DNA from: Lysinibacillus sp. PLM2
Lineage (GTDB): Bacteria; Bacillota; Bacilli; Bacillales_A; Planococcaceae
Direction: 5' to 3'
DNA length: 64,000 bases
Assembly: GCA_023168345.1 (NCBI GenBank)
Contig: AP025689.1
Span: forward strand, 3,740,001-3,804,000
Made by a program: the position numbers and the translations under genes. Positions 61,779 to 64,000 of this stretch are shown in pieces. The notes below the pieces were generated by a model. It made no database searches. It was given only the letters and a program-made list of their open reading frames with translations, and had not been told where the DNA came from. The number at the start of each line of letters is the position of its first letter. The first letter of the stretch is position 1.

Positions 61779-61988
61779 TTATTTTTCCTTCCCAAACCAT
61801 TTCTGCCATAACTCCTGAAACAGTGTATTCCATTTAATCATTACCGCATAGCCAAAAGCTAGAATAACGACTGTAGAAGGATAAATTGGTTGCCCAATAA
61901 TTAGATTAGCAATTACTAAGTACGTTAAAGCAATAGGTAAGCAAATGCCTAAAATATTGACATAAAGCATTAGTTTGTAGTAATCCAT
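61779..61988 (-). CDS. Small membrane protein of unknown function
   Basis: 69 residues from ATG 61988, preceded by GAGG; an upstream ATG has a poorer site. Two membrane segments (LMLYVNILGICLPIALTYLV and STVVILAFGYAVMI) and a basic amphipathic tail (FQELWQKWFGKEK). No family recognised. Confidence 0.55.
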   Translation of the reverse strand: MDYYKLMLYVNILGICLPIALTYLVIANLIIGQPIYPSTVVILAFGYAVMIKWNTLFQELWQKWFGKEK

Positions 61989-62009
61989 TTTGATAGCCTC
62001 GATTTTCAT

Positions 62010-62384
62010 TTTAATATTAAAAGAGAATTTATTTTGTATTAGTTTTAATAATCCTTCTTTTCAAAGGTTGCACAGGTAAACGGCTCTCCCATTCCTTCTT
62101 TTGGCCAATTTTAAATAGCCTTGCTCAGGAGGATTTTGTGAAGCTTAGTGGAATACCCTGTTCACGAAATCGGTAGTATATAATTGGTCGAAGTATTTAC
62201 ATTCTTTTACTATAAATATCTTTTATTATGTGTCGTTTCCAGTATGGATATACCATATAAATGAAAAAATTAGGATTTATGTTATATAAAACATAGACAT
62301 ACTTGTAAAGCAATAAAAGATGTAAGGAATATTCAATAAGTAGATTTATTTTTATTAAAGGCAAGAATTAAGTGGGGTATCATA
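62010..62384. other. Intergenic region, nothing recognised
   Basis: About 375 bp of AT-rich DNA between two small genes. No gene, RNA or conserved motif seen. Confidence 0.4.
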
Positions 62385-62579
62385 ATGAAAAAGAAACTCA
62401 AAAGTAACCGAATCCGTTGTAAACATTGTAATGATATTATCGAATCAAAGAGTACTTATGACTTTCAGATATGCAGATGTAAGGCCGTCGCGGTAGATGG
62501 TGGATTAGAGTATGGAAGACGAATTTATGTTTCAAATCCAGCAGAAGAGCATTATGAAGAGCTGTCAGAATATGAATGA
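62385..62579 (+). CDS. Small zinc-binding-type protein (conserved Bacillales family)
   Basis: 64 residues. Cysteines in RCKHCNDIIESKSTYDFQIC and RCKAVAVDGGLEYGRRIY form a likely zinc knuckle. Small proteins with this RCKHC...CxC...VDGG pattern recur in Bacillales genomes without assigned function. ATG follows GTGGGG. Confidence 0.7.
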   Translation: MKKKLKSNRIRCKHCNDIIESKSTYDFQICRCKAVAVDGGLEYGRRIYVSNPAEEHYEELSEYE

Positions 62580-62586
62580 TATATTA

Positions 62587-62625
62587 AGAAGAATTGATAT
62601 TCATTAAGGGAATATCAATTCTTCT
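62587..62625. terminator. Strong hairpin terminator
   Basis: AGAAGAATTGATATTC / GAATATCAATTCTTCT forms a perfect 16-bp stem with a 7-base loop, just past the small zinc-protein stop; T-rich on the plus side. Confidence 0.75.
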
Positions 62626-62678
62626 TTGATTCTCCATCTGTTTAATATACCTCCAATTTCACCGTCTAGTGTTATAAG

Positions 62679-62826
62679 ACAAAAAAGTCGGGAACTACGG
62701 AGGCTTCGATTATAAGAAGCTTAAGTAATTTTTTGAGTTAGTTTATTGCTTTTCAAATGAGTAAACAGTAACAATTCGGTACACGACTTTTTTGTATAGC
62801 AGAAAGAAATACGGTTCCCGACTTTT
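62679..62826. repeat. Inverted-repeat-bounded segment
   Basis: ACAAAAAAGTCGGGAAC (62679-62695) is answered by CGACTTTTTTGT (62784-62795) and GTTCCCGACTTTT (62814-62826). The segment could be a small non-autonomous element remnant or a long hairpin; no coding capacity. Confidence 0.4.
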
Positions 62827-62900
62827 ACTTTTACAAGCAATAAATTCATCCCTGAACACGATAGGTTTTCATTTCTTCTTCAGATAGTTTTACTTGTTTT

Positions 62901-63269
62901 TCAGACATTTGCTTTCACCTCTTTCTGATGTGCTAAAGCAATTACTATTAACTGTTTGACATGTTCATCATCCAGTGAATAAAACGCTAATTTTCCTTCT
63001 TTTCGATACTTTACAATCCCTTGTTTATTTAATGTCCTTAAATGATGAGAAGCCGTTGCAACAGAAGAACCAATAATATTAGCAACATCACATACACATA
63101 ACTCATCATCTTGGCATAAAGCATAGGAAATTTTTGCTCTATTTTCATCTGCAAGTGCTTTAAACAATTGCGTAACGCTACCTATATCCTCTTTTTCTAA
63201 TTCCCCTTGTATTCGATTGACTTTTTCCTCGTCATAACAATAAATCTCACAAGAATCTTTTTTGCTCAT
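62901..63269 (-). CDS. cadX: ArsR/SmtB-family repressor CadX/CadC type
   Basis: 122 residues from ATG 63269 (AAGGAG upstream). Metal-site cysteines in DSCEIYC and [10 protein letters not shown], reading helix [16 protein letters not shown] and C-terminal SLDDEHVKQLIVIALAHQ. It is about two-thirds identical by eye to the CadC at 27801-28172. It lies downstream of cadD, the cadD-cadX order of staphylococcal plasmids, but has operators of its own. Confidence 0.9.
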   Translation of the reverse strand: MSKKDSCEIYCYDEEKVNRIQGELEKEDIGSVTQLFKALADENRAKISYALCQDDELCVCDVANIIGSSVATASHHLRTLNKQGIVKYRKEGKLAFYSLDDEHVKQLIVIALAHQKEVKANV

Positions 63270-63286
63270 TAGTTTCACTCCTTATC

Positions 63287-63306
63287 ATTCAAACATTCAC
63301 TTGAAT
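63287..63306. promoter_or_regulatory. CadC-type operator, proximal to cadX
   Basis: ATTCAAACATTCACTTGAAT is an imperfect inverted repeat of the CadC operator type, 18 bp upstream of cadX. Confidence 0.65.
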
Positions 63307-63330
63307 ATATTGTAACCCTTTTTTATCGTT

Positions 63331-63350
63331 ATTCAAACATTAATTTGAAT
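63331..63350. promoter_or_regulatory. CadC-type operator, distal
   Basis: ATTCAAACATTAATTTGAAT is a nearly perfect inverted repeat of the CadC operator type, between cadD and cadX. Confidence 0.7.
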
Positions 63351-63386
63351 GAAATCAAAAAAGGTACCGATAATAAATCATTTTAA

Positions 63387-64000
63387 TTAAAATATGAATG
63401 AAAACAATTCATTGAATGTCCCATTTTCATACATGATATAAATTCCTAATCCTATAAAGATAATTGGAACAATCCAACGTTCATACTTTTCAATTTTTTC
63501 CGATACAAATTCCACATGTGCTAAACGATAACCCATGTAGAGTAAAACCCAAATCATTATTAAAAAGACAATAATAGAGACAATGATCTCGGTCCCGTTT
63601 AATGTCGTGAAATACGGTACATAAATGGAAAAGTCATCTGCACTGGAAGACAATACAATAAAAGTGACTGTTAGAAATAATTGATTAAACCTACCTGATG
63701 AAAATAAGGACAATATGCTGCTATCATCTTCGTCTTCTTCTCCTTTAATCCAAACCTTTATTCCTAAATAAATGGGTAAAAGCCCAAGAAGTCCTATGAC
63801 CCATTGTTGAGGGATTAGGTTGGCGACACCTAGGGAAACTAAAAGACTAGCTCCTATAACAATGATCGTTCCAAGATACTTTCCAATCCATACATGTTTT
63901 TCTTGTCCTTTTTTTATTTGTGAAAACAATAAAATTAAAATAACAAGATAATCAATCCCTGTCGCTACATAAATAGCCGCAGCTGTTAGTATAGTTGTTA
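63387..64000 (-). CDS. cadD: CadD-family cadmium resistance transporter (5' end outside window)
   Basis: 204 codons of a CadD-type exporter, whose family members are about 205-210 residues, so only a few N-terminal residues are missing. It begins TILTAAAIYVATGIDYLVI, which is the family start, and continues GLLGLLPIYLGIKVWI and VTFIVLSSSADDFSIYVPYF. Five membrane segments. It is followed by cadX after 117 bp. Confidence 0.88.
   Translation of the reverse strand, partial: TTILTAAAIYVATGIDYLVILILLFSQIKKGQEKHVWIGKYLGTIIVIGASLLVSLGVANLIPQQWVIGLLGLLPIYLGIKVWIKGEEDEDDSSILSLFSSGRFNQLFLTVTFIVLSSSADDFSIYVPYFTTLNGTEIIVSIIVFLIMIWVLLYMGYRLAHVEFVSEKIEKYERWIVPIIFIGLGIYIMYENGTFNELFSFIF

Larger units (their letters stand above)
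62580..62900. other. Intergenic region with terminator and inverted repeat
   Basis: Holds the hairpin at 62587-62625 and a ~150-bp segment bounded by inverted repeats at 62679-62695 and 62784-62826. No gene seen. Confidence 0.45.

Noticed and set aside
1-64000. CRISPR array or guide-RNA cassette for the Tn7-like module
   Set aside because: No regularly spaced direct repeats and no Cas gene were seen anywhere in the window.
1-64000. tRNA or rRNA genes
   Set aside because: No cloverleaf with GGTTCGAATCC-type T-loop or rRNA motif was recognised by eye; a covariance-model scan would settle it.

Overview
The window is low-GC DNA with AAGGAGG-type ribosome binding sites, many TTG/GTG starts, ECF sigma factors, CadC/ArsR repressors and BdbC/BdbD/ResA/CcdA thiol-redox proteins. 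This points to a Gram-positive bacterium of the order Bacillales, plausibly a Lysinibacillus/Solibacillus-like member of the Planococcaceae (inference; no rRNA or marker gene is present). Most of the window is accessory DNA: a metal and metalloid resistance island (Fe uptake, Cd/Zn, Cu, As) with a Tn7-like transposition module and several mobile-element insertions.

Layout. 1-3.7 kb: Fur-box-flanked siderophore ABC operon (binding lipoprotein plus two FecCD permeases, the second cut by the window edge) and a YumC-type ferredoxin/flavodoxin reductase. 3.8-5.5 kb: an ECF sigma factor with an LCP-domain membrane partner and a likely autoregulated promoter. 5.8-8.6 kb: methylmalonate-semialdehyde dehydrogenase and an iron alcohol dehydrogenase. 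9-12.2 kb: small orphan and membrane genes, a YjbR protein and a decayed TnsE-like fragment. 12.6-23.7 kb: a Tn7-like module (tnsA, tnsB, tnsC, two tniQ/tnsD genes, divergent XRE regulator). The second tniQ is split by an IS21-family element with a 6-bp target duplication, and removing the element restores a 682-codon frame.

23.7-33.3 kb: a 21-residue peptide gene, a CzcO-like flavoprotein, cadA/cadC with CadC operators, a CDF exporter (czcD), a ZIP transporter, a frameshifted CwlO-like peptidase and a VanZ-like protein. 33.5-36 kb: a thiol-disulfide operon (bdbD, bdbC, ccdA, resA). 36.3-41.9 kb: a D,D-carboxypeptidase, a YdhK lipoprotein and a histidine kinase-response regulator-CueP-DsbD-like operon. 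Direct repeats of TATGCA spaced 11 bp stand before the kinase, ydhK and carboxypeptidase genes, suggesting one regulon.

42-51.4 kb: an arsenic island made of two converging operons. One is arsR-arsD-arsA, a Cys-Cys HesB-like protein, arsM and a small orphan. The other is arsR, arsB, an ArsC-XRE fusion and arsC, followed by a dual-specificity phosphatase and arsN under their own palindromic operator. 51.5-56 kb: two nested group II introns; the inner one sits exactly in the YADD catalytic motif of the outer intron's reverse transcriptase, and splicing it out restores a 598-residue ORF. 56.4-57.6 kb: an unrecognised two-gene cassette (zinc-ribbon protein plus an alpha-helical protein). 58-60 kb: copC-copD. 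60.3-62.6 kb: small and orphan genes. 62.9 kb to the end: a second cadmium locus (cadX-cadD).

Together the genes sense metals (CadC, ArsR, the two-component system, Fur), export or detoxify them (CadA, CzcD, CadD, ArsA/ArsB, ArsC, ArsM, ArsN, CueP/CopCD) and repair envelope thiols. A family of short palindromic repeats is scattered through 42-58 kb. I saw no tRNA, rRNA or CRISPR array.
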